From an uncultured Bacteroidales bacterium (GTDB lineage: Bacteria; Bacteroidota; Bacteroidia; Bacteroidales; Bacteroidaceae), in contig CACWFV010000009.1 of NCBI GenBank assembly GCA_902760315.1, positions 1-57,590 of the forward strand: a stretch of DNA of 57,590 nt. The letters run 5' to 3'. The position numbers were made by a program, and so were the translations under genes. Every line of letters starts with the position of its first letter. Position 1 is the stretch's first letter. Below the pieces are notes generated by a model. It had not been told where the DNA came from and searched no databases. It was given only the letters and a program-made list of their open reading frames with translations. Below are positions 25,835-34,875 of this stretch, in pieces.

Positions 25835-28042
25835 TCATTGCCCCTTCGTGATACCACCCACCACGTCATCGTTCTCGATGCTGCGCTCTGCCTTCTTCAC
25901 GGTGGCCTTGAGCGAGCCGAAGCGCCAGGTAAGGGAGAGGCTGAACGAGCGGCCGTGATTCCAGGAGGTCTGACGGTCGCGGTAGTCGCCATTGACGGTC
26001 TCTGCGCTAGATGCCATATGACTGTTGAACGGATTGTTGGCTCCGAGGCGCACCGTCAGGCGGTCGTCCTTGAGGAAGGAACGCTGCAGGGAGGCATAAT
26101 AATCGTAATAGGAGTGCTGCACGTAGTAGATGCTCGAAGGGCTGTGGCCTATCTTGCCATACACCGCCAGATTGAGCCTCAACTTCCAGGGCAACTGCTG
26201 CGAGAGGTTGGCATAATAGTTGTCGGACCAGCCATGATTGCGATAGCCAAGATTGGGGTTGGCATAATGTTCATAGCGGATGTTGTTGTTGGCAACGAGT
26301 GTTGTACCATCGAACGGTTTCCACTGCACATACTGCTCGAAGGAGAAGCGGCGATAGCGCTGGACGTTGTCGTAGGTCAGATAGCGCACATCGCCTTGGG
26401 CTGTCTGGACAGAGGCAATGCCGCCATTGCTGAACCGATAGCTGGGAGCCAGTTGCAGCGTGAGCCGCCGACCGATATACATATAGATGAGCGAGAGGCT
26501 CTGCGAATGGGAACTCACCAAGAGCGGATTGCCTTGCTGCACCACGTTGGGCGAGGTTGCGACAGCGGGGTTAAGATAGGAGATGCCAGGACGGTTGATG
26601 CTCGTGGTGTAGTTCAACTTCAGCGACTGCGATGGCGTCAACTGATACTTCAGGCTCGCCTGAGGCACCCAGTCGTTCAGCCGATGACTGAAGGCCGCAT
26701 GGCTGCCGTCGGGATAACTGCCCCACATATAACTGAATTCGTAGCGCAAACCGGCACGGGCAGACCACTTGTCGGCATTGTAGATGTAGTCGGCATATCC
26801 AGCGAGGACACGTGTGGTGTGCTCGAAACGGTTATCGGCAGTGGGCATGCTGCCACGGAAGTCCTGCGTGTTGTGGCTGTTGTTGTTGCGGTCAATATAC
26901 TTGGCACCCACTTCTATCTGATGGCCTTTGCCCAACGGGCGCAGCCAGTCGACCTGCAGGGTATGCTCCGTGAAGCGCTCGCGCTCAGTTTGCAGACTGT
27001 TGGTATAGGCGAAGGGCACGCTGACCAAGTCGTCGTAGGTGTTCTCCTGGTCAGTATGTTGGCGCGTCAGGGCGAGCATGTACGAGAGAGTGAGCCGCTC
27101 GCCCTTCCGACGCGTCCGATGCTCATAGTCCAGTCTGCCGTTCCACGAACTGTGACTGTATCCTGGCATCCAGTAGTGATTGCTGAAGCTGTATAGAGGC
27201 TGGGTAGCCGCGTCGCTCATTTTCGTCCAGCCGTCTCCCTGCACATTCAACTTGTAGAAATAGCCACCGAAGGAAGCCGACAGCAGATTGAGCGAATCGA
27301 GGTCGTAACTGGCATTGAGGTTGGTATAGTGGATGCCACCCGGATTGCTGCCGTCGCTATGCGCCAACAGACGGTTGCCAGTTTCAAGGAAGGTGCGCTC
27401 CGTATCCTGACTGTTCTCCGTCAATTTTGACGACATACCGCCATAGCCGTAATCTACCGAGAGTAGCAACTTGCCCATCTGCCCTGTCAGCGAGGTATAG
27501 AGGTTGGGATTGTTCAGCGACGTGTAGGTGGCCGATACCACACCCGTCAGTCCGTCGAGCTTCGAACCGTCCATCATCACGATGTTCAGGATGGCATCCA
27601 CGCCCTCGGCATCCTCGCGGGCACCTGGGTCGGTGATGACCTCTATGCGTCTGACCATCGAGGCGGGCATGGCCTTCAGCACCTCCTTGGCGTTCTTCGA
27701 CAGATTGGGGTCGTAGTGGCCGTTCTTGTAGATTTTGAAGTTGCTGTTGCCCTTCACGAGGATGTTGTCCTGACCATCTACCGTCACCATCGGCACCTTT
27801 CGCAGCATGTCTATGACGGTCTGTGTCTTCGATTCGTCATCAGCCTGTACGTCATAGCCAATGCGGTCTACCTCCTGTTTGATGAGTTGGCGCTGGGCCT
27901 TGATTTCCACGCCTTCCAGTTCCTGGTTCCAGGTGATGCTGTCGCGTTTTACACTCACGGTGTCGCTCTGGTTTTGGGCCAGTAGTCCCCCAGCTTTCAC
28001 CGCCATCAGCAGTGAAAGACACGTGATTCTAAGATGTCTCAT
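25835..28042 (-). CDS. TonB-dependent-receptor-like outer-membrane barrel (OMP_b-brl_3)
   Basis: 735 residues with a signal peptide (ITCLSLLMAVKAGGLLAQ). A plug domain at about 45-150 includes MLRKVPMVTVDGQDNILVKG and RRIEVITDPGAREDAEGVDA, followed by a large barrel. The usual N-terminal carboxypeptidase-like regulatory domain is missing, so signalling through it is not expected from this copy. It is the last gene of an operon ECF sigma - membrane protein - secreted protein - receptor, a layout that recalls sigma-regulated outer-membrane uptake systems, though no SusD-like partner is present. Ligand unknown. Confidence 0.88.
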   Translation of the reverse strand: MRHLRITCLSLLMAVKAGGLLAQNQSDTVSVKRDSITWNQELEGVEIKAQRQLIKQEVDRIGYDVQADDESKTQTVIDMLRKVPMVTVDGQDNILVKGNSNFKIYKNGHYDPNLSKNAKEVLKAMPASMVRRIEVITDPGAREDAEGVDAILNIVMMDGSKLDGLTGVVSATYTSLNNPNLYTSLTGQMGKLLLSVDYGYGGMSSKLTENSQDTERTFLETGNRLLAHSDGSNPGGIHYTNLNASYDLDSLNLLSASFGGYFYKLNVQGDGWTKMSDAATQPLYSFSNHYWMPGYSHSSWNGRLDYEHRTRRKGERLTLSYMLALTRQHTDQENTYDDLVSVPFAYTNSLQTERERFTEHTLQVDWLRPLGKGHQIEVGAKYIDRNNNSHNTQDFRGSMPTADNRFEHTTRVLAGYADYIYNADKWSARAGLRYEFSYMWGSYPDGSHAAFSHRLNDWVPQASLKYQLTPSQSLKLNYTTSINRPGISYLNPAVATSPNVVQQGNPLLVSSHSQSLSLIYMYIGRRLTLQLAPSYRFSNGGIASVQTAQGDVRYLTYDNVQRYRRFSFEQYVQWKPFDGTTLVANNNIRYEHYANPNLGYRNHGWSDNYYANLSQQLPWKLRLNLAVYGKIGHSPSSIYYVQHSYYDYYASLQRSFLKDDRLTVRLGANNPFNSHMASSAETVNGDYRDRQTSWNHGRSFSLSLTWRFGSLKATVKKAERSIENDDVVGGITKGQ

Positions 28043-28057
28043 TGGATTATCTGTCTA

Positions 28058-28924
28058 TTACTTGAGTCGCTCGATGCTCATGTCGAACAACTGCTCTATG
28101 AACTCGTCGTTGGTTTTCTTTCTCAGTTTCACTATCTCTGTCGCCACCATGTTCTTCTCCACGTCTTCGAGCGACTTGGCATTCTTGCAGAGCTTGTAAA
28201 TCTGCGTGGCATAGCTATTGGCCGCCGTACCATTGGGATTCTTCAGGAACAGGTTCTTATACGTGTTAAACTCCGTCAGCCACACTTCCGATGTCTTCTC
28301 TGACGAAAATCCAGACCATGTGACACCGTCGCCTGACGAGAAGCCACTACCGCTTAGTTTAATGTTGTTTCCATTCACCGTGATCGTTCTTGACTGATAT
28401 CTGCTTTGACGGAATTTCTGCGTAGTAGCGTAGGTCTTGGCTATTCGCCCACGTATCTTATCGCCATCGTCTACCCACTCCAAAGCATAGGCATAACGGT
28501 GCTGACGCAGGGAGTCCTCTGGGTCGAGGAAGCAGGCATAAATCCATTGGGAACCTTGCATCAGACCGATAGCTACCCCACCCTTGTTGCTGTTACCCAC
28601 AGCCAGCGAAACATAATTTTCATTGCTGCCATGACTTCCCGAACTAACATTATAGGCTTGCGCCTCATCCTGCTGGAAAGCCTTTCGGATGCCGTCCACC
28701 AAATGCCTTGCATTCGAATTCTTAATCATAAAGTCGAAGGTATCCTCCAGCCCCTCCATCGCGCCCGTATCGGGGTCTTTATCCAAGGAATGCCTGGCAG
28801 AAACTTCTTTGATGTCCTTACTCTGTCTTAGGGCATCAAACGCCTTTTGTATGTTCTCTTGTGCCATGCTGACGGTAGGCAACAGCATGAGCAGACCTGC
28901 GATAAAAATGCTTTTACTCTTCAT
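28058..28924 (-). CDS. Secreted protein of unknown function in sigma operon
   Basis: 288 residues from MKSKSIFIAGLLMLLPTVSM; the frame is open 72 nt further upstream, but that lies inside the preceding gene. A signal peptide ends near AMA/QE (residues 20-24). The mature part has a helical N-terminus and C-terminus and a middle rich in Ser and Gly. Similar proteins encoded behind ECF sigma genes occur in Bacteroidales, but I cannot name the family. The start overlaps the upstream gene's end by 11 nt, indicating coupled translation. Confidence 0.72.
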   Translation of the reverse strand: MKSKSIFIAGLLMLLPTVSMAQENIQKAFDALRQSKDIKEVSARHSLDKDPDTGAMEGLEDTFDFMIKNSNARHLVDGIRKAFQQDEAQAYNVSSGSHGSNENYVSLAVGNSNKGGVAIGLMQGSQWIYACFLDPEDSLRQHRYAYALEWVDDGDKIRGRIAKTYATTQKFRQSRYQSRTITVNGNNIKLSGSGFSSGDGVTWSGFSSEKTSEVWLTEFNTYKNLFLKNPNGTAANSYATQIYKLCKNAKSLEDVEKNMVATEIVKLRKKTNDEFIEQLFDMSIERLK

Positions 28925-29540
28925 ATGCAAAATATTCTTTAGGTTCGTTAGTATAAATGATTGTTCCGTCTTCCTGCTGGATGGCCACGTAGCCAACGGC
29001 TGTCAGTTGGGCATGCAGTATCTCCTGCTGGGCATGCTCTATCTCCTGTTTTACTTGCTGCTGCTCCTTTGCCGCCTCAGCCATCAGGGCGTAGGCCTTG
29101 TCGTAGTCATTCATCGTGGGCTGGGGCTTGCGCAGTCGACGCTTGGTGCTCGATGGTGCCTGCGGCTTTTGCTTGGGGACAAGTATGGAGTCTGGATGAG
29201 CCACAACACCCTTCGAATTAGATATGGTATCCTTTTCTGTCACTTGGGCTGTCAAATCTAACTCGGACCGGCTCTCTGGCTGTATTTGCGTTGTAGCAAA
29301 CATCACCAAAACCACTACTACTGCCGCTGCCATACCCCAACGCCACATCTTTCGTTTGGGCTTGGCTACAAGTTTCATGCTGTCTATCTCGGCAAACAGC
29401 ATTCGATAGTCCTCCCACTCCGCAGGCACATCGCCGCGAGAGAAGTATTGGTGAAGAATGTCTTCATCTTCCAATGTTGTCGTGCCCTCCATATATTTGT
29501 CGAGCAGCGACAGTATGAATGCTTTCGTGTACTGTATCAT
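28914..29540 (-). CDS. Single-pass membrane protein, probable anti-sigma factor
   Basis: 208 residues: a cytoplasmic N-terminus of about 65 residues (YTKAFILSLLDKYMEGTTTL; EDEDILHQYFSRGDVPAEWE), one membrane helix (MWRWGMAAAVVVVLVMFATT), then a periplasmic part with Lys/Gln-rich helices. The N-terminal part resembles the acidic helical domains of Bacteroidetes anti-sigma proteins. Its ATG overlaps the sigma factor stop by 4 nt. It likely holds the sigma factor inactive at the membrane until a periplasmic signal arrives (inference). Confidence 0.75.
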   Translation of the reverse strand: MIQYTKAFILSLLDKYMEGTTTLEDEDILHQYFSRGDVPAEWEDYRMLFAEIDSMKLVAKPKRKMWRWGMAAAVVVVLVMFATTQIQPESRSELDLTAQVTEKDTISNSKGVVAHPDSILVPKQKPQAPSSTKRRLRKPQPTMNDYDKAYALMAEAAKEQQQVKQEIEHAQQEILHAQLTAVGYVAIQQEDGTIIYTNEPKEYFAYEE

Positions 29541-30031
29541 CGTTTGTTTCTTTGTCTGATTTCATCTAATAGTGTCCGTCTTGCCCTTGCCAGCAGCGTA
29601 CTGACTGATGTCGTCTCGATGCCTAACAGTCGGGCTATCTCTTCGTGGCTTCGCCGCTCCACCTCTCGCATATATAATAAGGTGCGCTGTGTCGTGGGCA
29701 GTTGACGCAGTCGTTTGTCGAGCCAGGCGTCGTCCTCCTTCATCTCCAGCAGGTCGTGAGGGCTGTTGCTCAGGCTGACCACCATGGCCTCTTCGAGCAG
29801 TTCCGGTTTTCGTCGCCGCTGGTGGTTTCGCAGCAGGTGGCGGGCCATCAGTACCGCCAGAGCCTCGGGCTTTTCGTAGCGGTCCAGTTCGTCGTGCATC
29901 TGCCAGAGGCGGAGCATCACATCCTGTGCGATGTCCTCTGCCTCGTCCTTGCCCGCTCCGTAGTTCATGCTCACCTGTAGAGCCTTCTTCCGCCACGAGC
30001 GGGCCTGCTGTTCAAATGCACTTCTGTCCAT
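29537..30031 (-). CDS. ECF-type RNA polymerase sigma factor
   Basis: 164 residues from MDRSAFEQQARSW; an ATG 36 nt upstream is possible. Region 2: GAGKDEAEDIAQDVMLRLWQ. Region 4: LPTTQRTLLYMREVERRSHE followed by EIARLLGIETTSVSTLLARA. It heads an operon with a membrane anti-sigma candidate, a secreted protein and an outer-membrane barrel. Its promoter (-7 box 30136-30143) has the TGTCAGA element in the same position as that of the DUF2723 gene, so both are probably under one regulator. Confidence 0.9.
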   Translation of the reverse strand: MDRSAFEQQARSWRKKALQVSMNYGAGKDEAEDIAQDVMLRLWQMHDELDRYEKPEALAVLMARHLLRNHQRRRKPELLEEAMVVSLSNSPHDLLEMKEDDAWLDKRLRQLPTTQRTLLYMREVERRSHEEIARLLGIETTSVSTLLARARRTLLDEIRQRNKR

Positions 30032-30135
30032 GCCTTTTTCTTGCTGTACACATATTAGACACGTCAACCTACCAAAACCAAACTTCTTTTAGCATTACTT
30101 AACAAAAAATCTCTTCATAATTTGCGTTTTGTTTG

Positions 30136-30143
30136 CAAAGGTA
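30136..30143 (-). promoter_or_regulatory. Promoter -7 box of the second sigma operon
   Basis: TACCTTTG on the minus strand. The conserved element begins 16 nt upstream at 30160, as in the DUF2723 promoter. Confidence 0.75.
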
Positions 30144-30159
30144 TGAAGAGATTCTAATA

Positions 30160-30216
30160 GTGCTGAAAAAGAAGTCTGACATTTCTCTGACATTTCATTG
30201 TCAGACTCCGTGTCAG
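30160..30216. promoter_or_regulatory. TGTCAGA-repeat element, copy 2
   Basis: On the minus strand: CTGACA, TCTGACAATGAAATGTCAG (a palindrome), then a second AAATGTCAGA copy 11 bp later, then CTTCTTTTTCAGCAC. The part nearest the promoter (about 35 nt) is identical to copy 1 at 20761 except for one base. Copy 1 differs upstream by an insertion. Likely operator or activator site; the binding protein is not known. Confidence 0.6.
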
Positions 30217-30237
30217 TTCTTCAAGCAGCCGATAGAT

Positions 30238-30286
30238 CACTGTCGCCCCTAACGCTTTGTTGTACAGCTTGTTAGGCGTGACAGTG
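30238..30286. terminator. Long hairpin after the decarboxylase operon
   Basis: Two arms of 16 nt (CACTGTCGCCCCTAAC and GTTAGGCGTGACAGTG) pair at 14 positions across a 17-nt loop, 46 nt after the decarboxylase beta gene. No T-run follows on either strand, so it may protect the mRNA end rather than terminate by itself. Confidence 0.45.
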
Positions 30287-30331
30287 ATAGTAATAAACTA
30301 TAGTAACCCTGCTGTCTACAGTGCAGTTTGC

Positions 30332-31498
30332 TTACGAGAGGAAGCCGAGCAGTGCACCGGCTGCCACTGCCGAACCGATGACGCCGGCCACGTTGGGACC
30401 CATGGCGTGCATCAGGAGGAAGTTGTGTCGGTCGTACTCCAAACCCAGGTTGTTGGAGATGCGGGCAGCCATGGGGACGGCCGATACGCCGGCATTGCCA
30501 ATCAGCGGATTGAGCTTCTTGTCCTTGGGCAGGAAGACATTCATCAGCTTGACGAACAGCACGCCGCTCATGGTAGCGATGATGAAGGCGCCGGCACCGA
30601 TAGCAAAGATGTAGATGGTGTTCATGGTCAGGAACTCAGAGGCCTGTGTAGAGCAACCCACGGTGAGTCCTAGCAGCATGACGACGATGTCGTTGAGCGC
30701 AGCTCCAGCAGTCTTGGCCAGACGGGTGGTCTTGCCCGACTCCTTCAGCAGGTTGCCGAAGAACAGCATGCCCAGCAAGGGCAGACCGGAGGGCACGATG
30801 AAGGTAGTCAGAAGCAGTCCGATGATGGGGAAGAGGATGCGCTCCGTCTGGCTGACCTGGCGCGCAGGCTTCATCTTGATGAGGCGCTCCTTCTTGGTGG
30901 TCAGCAGGCGCATCAACGGCGGCTGGATGAGCGGCACCAGCGCCATGTAGGAATAGGCACAGACGGCAATAGCACCCATCAGGTTAGGCGACAGCTTGCT
31001 CGACAGGAAGATGGCCGTAGGACCGTCGGCGCCTCCGATGATGGCGATGCCGGCAGCCTGGTTGGGTTCGAAGCCCAGTGCCAGTGCAAACATGTAGGCA
31101 CCGAAGATGCCAAACTGAGCCGCAGCACCTATCAGCATCAGCTTAGGATTGGCCAACAGTGCCGAGAAGTCAGTCATAGCACCAATGCCCAGGAAGATGA
31201 GTGGCGGATACCACCCCTGGCGCACACCCTGATAGAAGATGTTCAGCACGGAGTTGTCCTCGTAGAGGCCTATCTCCAGTCCTGCGTCGCCACGAAACGG
31301 TATGTTGCCCAGAATGATGCCCAGTCCGATGGGCACCAGCAGCAGCGGCTCGAAGTCCTTCTTGATGGCCAGCCAGATGAAGAAGGCACCAACTGCTATC
31401 ATGATGAGATTGCCCGCCGACACGTTCGCAAAGCCCGTGTAGGTGAGGAACTCATTGAAGTTTTCTATGATGAATTGCCACATAGTCGTCTTATCCAA
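30332..31498 (-). CDS. Sodium-pumping decarboxylase beta subunit (MmdB/OadB)
   Basis: 388 residues with about nine to ten membrane helices. Family landmarks include the Asp-containing segment GGADGPTAIFLSSKLSPNLM and the C-terminal PLIGNAGVSAVPMAARISN. This subunit decarboxylates the carboxybiotin carrier and exports sodium ions. The start overlaps the end of the biotin-carrier gene by 8 nt. With mutA/mutB divergently nearby the likely substrate is methylmalonyl-CoA, giving propionyl-CoA. The carboxyltransferase alpha subunit is not in the window. Confidence 0.92.
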   Translation of the reverse strand: MDKTTMWQFIIENFNEFLTYTGFANVSAGNLIMIAVGAFFIWLAIKKDFEPLLLVPIGLGIILGNIPFRGDAGLEIGLYEDNSVLNIFYQGVRQGWYPPLIFLGIGAMTDFSALLANPKLMLIGAAAQFGIFGAYMFALALGFEPNQAAGIAIIGGADGPTAIFLSSKLSPNLMGAIAVCAYSYMALVPLIQPPLMRLLTTKKERLIKMKPARQVSQTERILFPIIGLLLTTFIVPSGLPLLGMLFFGNLLKESGKTTRLAKTAGAALNDIVVMLLGLTVGCSTQASEFLTMNTIYIFAIGAGAFIIATMSGVLFVKLMNVFLPKDKKLNPLIGNAGVSAVPMAARISNNLGLEYDRHNFLLMHAMGPNVAGVIGSAVAAGALLGFLS

Positions 31499-31955
31499 TG
31501 GTTAATAAAACGGCGCCCTCCATGACTGAGTCGCCAGGACTTACGTTGATGGCTGTCACGGTGCCGCTGTTCTCAGCCTCGATGTTGTTCTGCATCTTCA
31601 TGGCTTCCAGCACGACGACAGTATCGCCGGCACTGACCTGGTCGCCCACCTTGACGTTGACGGTGGAGATGGTGCCTGGCAGCGGAGCCTTCAGCGGTGT
31701 GCCGTTGGCGGCAGGCTGGGCCGACGGTGCGGGCTGGGCTGCCGGTGCTGCTTGGGGGGCAGCGGCAGGAGCGACGGCAGGTGCGGCCACCTTGGGTTTC
31801 ACCATGCTGGGGTGCTTGGCAGCATTGATGGGCTGCTGCAGCTCTACCTCGAAGGGGATGCCGTTGACGTTGACTTTGGCGATGTTGCCTTCTACTTCCT
31901 CGATGTCTACCTCGTAGTCGACACCCTGTACTTTATATTGATATTTCTTGCTCAT
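31491..31955 (-). CDS. Biotin carboxyl carrier subunit of the decarboxylase
   Basis: 154 residues. A short N-terminal domain is followed by an Ala/Pro-rich hinge (about 55-90) and a biotinyl domain with EAMKMQNN, in which Lys120 should carry biotin. It carries the carboxyl group between the alpha subunit and the membrane beta subunit. It is encoded between gamma and beta subunit genes with tight spacing, so the stoichiometric complex is co-expressed. Confidence 0.92.
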   Translation of the reverse strand: MSKKYQYKVQGVDYEVDIEEVEGNIAKVNVNGIPFEVELQQPINAAKHPSMVKPKVAAPAVAPAAAPQAAPAAQPAPSAQPAANGTPLKAPLPGTISTVNVKVGDQVSAGDTVVVLEAMKMQNNIEAENSGTVTAINVSPGDSVMEGAVLLTIG

Positions 31956-31988
31956 AGCTTTACCTTAATAATTATCTGTGTTTAACCT

Positions 31989-33059
31989 TTATTTCAGTTC
32001 AGGCCCCGTAGGGATTTTCGGTGCTTTAGACATAGTGGGCAGAATGGGCGAGTGGAACTGAGTCATCTGCGTGTACTCGTCGTCCCATCCCGTTTCTTTC
32101 GCCTTGATGGTGATGACGCCCGACTCCACGTCGTGTACGTCGTCCTCGTACTGTTTCAGAGCCATGCCGATGACAGCCATATAGACTTCGCGGTCGATGC
32201 CCTTGGTCTTCATGCCCTCTTGCAGGATGACGCCGGTCTTGTGGCCTACCTCCAGCGTCTTCTCTACCGTTTTGGTGATGGGCTTGATAGGCTGGTGGTG
32301 GGCTACCTTCTTGGCAGTATCTATATGGCGCATCAGCAATCCGAACAGCGAGAACACTATCCACAGCAGTGCCAAGCAGAAAAAGACGATGCCCATGGCC
32401 ATGACAGCCATGCCGATGCCATAAGGGTCTTCGCGCTTGAATTTCTCCACCTTCGACTCGCTGACGGTTGTCTGGTTCTGAATGCCCGGTGTCACGCGGT
32501 CAGCCGACTTCACCTCCCAGTCGGCTGGCGTACCATTGTTGCTGATGCGAGCAAACGACTGGTCAGCGGCGAGCACGGGGACGGTGACAGAGTCGATGAG
32601 CTGGGTGGCATTGCCGTTATAGAGGGCTATCCACGTGGGCTTGGTGTTGTCCACCTTGACCGTCAGGTGCAGTGAGCCCTGAGCAGGGATGCTGTTGCAC
32701 TGGAAGACGATGAGCTGTCGGCCGCTGAGATTGGTACGCGCGTCGCCGTTAGGTATCTGGCTCATTCGCTTCACTCTCTCCGGCACGCTCATGGACTTGT
32801 CAAGCACAGAGCGGTCCGTGGTAAGATACATGCCACGGATGTTGTAGGTCGAGTGCGAGATATTGGCTATCTCGACCCAAGCATTTCTTTGGCCGTATTC
32901 GTCAATCAGGCTGCGCTCATTGTTTGTCATAACCTCGTTCAGCTTGATGCTGGCATCCATCTGTGCCAGCACCGGCTGCGAGGCAAGCGTGAGCAGACAG
33001 CCCGCCAGAATACGTGTTACGCTTCGATATCCGTGTCGAAGAATACCATTTTTTTTCAT
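31989..33059 (-). CDS. Lamin-tail-like domain fused to OadG gamma subunit
   Basis: 356 residues. A signal peptide (to about 33) leads into a periplasmic domain of about 150 residues beginning SIKLNEVMTNNERSLIDEYG, followed by NAWVEIANISHSTYNIRGMYL. That is the pattern of a lamin-tail domain (LTD). One membrane helix follows in DPYGIGMAVMAMGIVFFCLA, matching OadG gamma chains. The cytoplasmic tail is unusually long (about 100 residues). Ordinary OadG proteins are under 100 residues. The gamma subunit anchors and assembles the decarboxylase; the LTD may tether it to the envelope or to another periplasmic protein (inference). Confidence 0.82.
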   Translation of the reverse strand: MKKNGILRHGYRSVTRILAGCLLTLASQPVLAQMDASIKLNEVMTNNERSLIDEYGQRNAWVEIANISHSTYNIRGMYLTTDRSVLDKSMSVPERVKRMSQIPNGDARTNLSGRQLIVFQCNSIPAQGSLHLTVKVDNTKPTWIALYNGNATQLIDSVTVPVLAADQSFARISNNGTPADWEVKSADRVTPGIQNQTTVSESKVEKFKREDPYGIGMAVMAMGIVFFCLALLWIVFSLFGLLMRHIDTAKKVAHHQPIKPITKTVEKTLEVGHKTGVILQEGMKTKGIDREVYMAVIGMALKQYEDDVHDVESGVITIKAKETGWDDEYTQMTQFHSPILPTMSKAPKIPTGPELK

Positions 33060-33104
33060 TGTTTTTGTGTAGTTGTTACGTGTATTATTGAGGTCTTTAA
33101 ACGA

Positions 33105-34790
33105 TTATCCGCAGAAGAACAGCACGATGAGCTGTGCGGTAAGGATGCGCAGGAACATGGACAGCGGGTACACCGTAGAGTAACCCACGGCAGGAGCCTC
33201 CTTAGAGCAGATGCTGTTCGAGTAGGCCAGTGCGGGGGGATCAGTGTAGGTGCCCGACACCATGCCGGCGATGGTAAAGTAGTTGAACTTGAACTTCCAG
33301 CGTGCGATGGGGCCTATAATAAGAATAGGTATAACGGTGATGAGGAAACCCGTGAGCACGTAGAGCAGTCCGTCGCCCTGCATGACCGTCTCGAAGAAGC
33401 CCGCACCCGCCTTGATACCCACCGAGGCCAGGAAGAGCACCAGTCCTATTTCGCGCAGCATCATGTTGGCCGACGTGGTGGTATAGGTCACCAGCTTCAC
33501 CTTATAGCCGTAGCGCCCGATAAGGATGGCTATGATCAGCGGTCCACCGGCAATACCCAGCTTCATCAAAGGCATACCAGGAATGAAGGGCAGCGAACCG
33601 AAGATAATACCCACGAAGATGCCCACAAAGATGGTGGCAATGTTGGGCGCGTCGAGTCGCTTCACCGAGTTACCCATTTTGTGGGCTACGTTGTCAACAG
33701 CGTCGGCAGGGCCTACCACCATGATGCGGTCGCCCACCTGCAGTGGCAGTGACGGCGAGGCAAAGATGTCCATGCCGTGACGGGTGACACGGGTGACGTT
33801 GACACCATAGACACTGGAAAAGTGCATCTCGCCAAACGCCTTACCATTGATTTTGGGATTGGTCACCACGATGCGCTTCGACACCAGCGGCTGGTCCTGC
33901 TGTTCCCAGTTGACCTCGATAACCGGACCGATGAAGGCTACGATGGCCTCGTAGTCGGCTTCGGCACAGACGATATACATCTGGTCGCCCAGGTGGAAGA
34001 TGGTGTCGCGGTTAGGGATGGAGACGTGGCCTTCGTGCAAGATGCGCGAAACGACAAAGTCACGGTTCAGGAAGTTGTGCACCTGCAGCAGCGTCTTACC
34101 CTCCAGGTACTTGTTGGTCACCTCCAGGTGCATGTGGTGCGGCTTCTGGGTAGCCTTGGCTCCGCTCTGCTCCTCCAGTGCGGCCTCTTCTTTCTCGAAA
34201 GACACCTTACAGATGAGTCGGATCATCACGATAGCGCCGATGATGCCTACTACACCAAGCGGATAGGCACAGGCATAAGCCGAGGCTATCTGCGGGGCGT
34301 TCGAGCCGAAGAGCGAACCCAGTGCTTCGTTGGCAGCACCAAGACCCGGCGTGTTGGTGACGGCGCCGTAGAGCGTACCCACCATCATGGGCAGGTTGGA
34401 CTTGTCAGAGGTATCGAAGAAGATGAAGTAACAGGCGAACATCACGCAGATGTTCAGCAGAATCATGCTCGCGGCCAGTCCGTTGAGCTTGATGCCTGCA
34501 GTACCGAAACTCTCGAAGAAACCGGGTCCGACCTGCAAACCTATCATAAAGACAAACAGGATGAGACCGAAGTCCTGGATGAAGGTGAGGATGGGTGTGG
34601 GGGCTGTAAACCCAATGTGACCGGCTACGATACCGGCAAACAGCACAAAGGTGACGCCCAGCGAAATGCCGCCAATCTTTATTTTCCCCAGATACACACC
34701 TACTGCGATGACTACCGCGTAGAGCAGGGCTATATGGGCCACTGAGTCGGTAGTCGTAAATAAATTAGTTAACCATTGTAATGATTCCAT
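33105..34790 (-). CDS. AspT/YidE-type transporter with two RCK_C domains
   Basis: 561 residues: N-terminal membrane bundle (about 15-195), two TrkA-C (RCK_C) domains at about 220-290 and 305-375 ([34 protein letters not shown]), and a second membrane bundle to the end. This is the architecture of aspartate:alanine exchanger relatives (AspT, YidE, YbjL). It is the first gene of the operon containing the decarboxylase gamma, carrier and beta genes. A dicarboxylate or monocarboxylate fermentation product is a plausible substrate (inference), since succinate and propionate are made by this pathway. Confidence 0.85.
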   Translation of the reverse strand: MESLQWLTNLFTTTDSVAHIALLYAVVIAVGVYLGKIKIGGISLGVTFVLFAGIVAGHIGFTAPTPILTFIQDFGLILFVFMIGLQVGPGFFESFGTAGIKLNGLAASMILLNICVMFACYFIFFDTSDKSNLPMMVGTLYGAVTNTPGLGAANEALGSLFGSNAPQIASAYACAYPLGVVGIIGAIVMIRLICKVSFEKEEAALEEQSGAKATQKPHHMHLEVTNKYLEGKTLLQVHNFLNRDFVVSRILHEGHVSIPNRDTIFHLGDQMYIVCAEADYEAIVAFIGPVIEVNWEQQDQPLVSKRIVVTNPKINGKAFGEMHFSSVYGVNVTRVTRHGMDIFASPSLPLQVGDRIMVVGPADAVDNVAHKMGNSVKRLDAPNIATIFVGIFVGIIFGSLPFIPGMPLMKLGIAGGPLIIAILIGRYGYKVKLVTYTTTSANMMLREIGLVLFLASVGIKAGAGFFETVMQGDGLLYVLTGFLITVIPILIIGPIARWKFKFNYFTIAGMVSGTYTDPPALAYSNSICSKEAPAVGYSTVYPLSMFLRILTAQLIVLFFCG

Positions 34791-34815
34791 AAAAATAATT
34801 GTTCTTTTCGGTGTG

Positions 34816-34823
34816 CAAAATTA
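34816..34823 (-). promoter_or_regulatory. Promoter -7 box of the transporter-decarboxylase operon
   Basis: TAATTTTG on the minus strand, 25 nt before the ATG of the transporter gene. Confidence 0.6.
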
Positions 34824-34875
34824 CTAAAAAAATTGCTCACAACAAGCATTTATGTGCAACAAATAGTGTCCGCTA

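Noticed and set aside
25838-27196. 452-codon open frame on plus
   Set aside because: It lies antisense to the outer-membrane receptor gene and has no family features; high GC makes long antisense frames common here.
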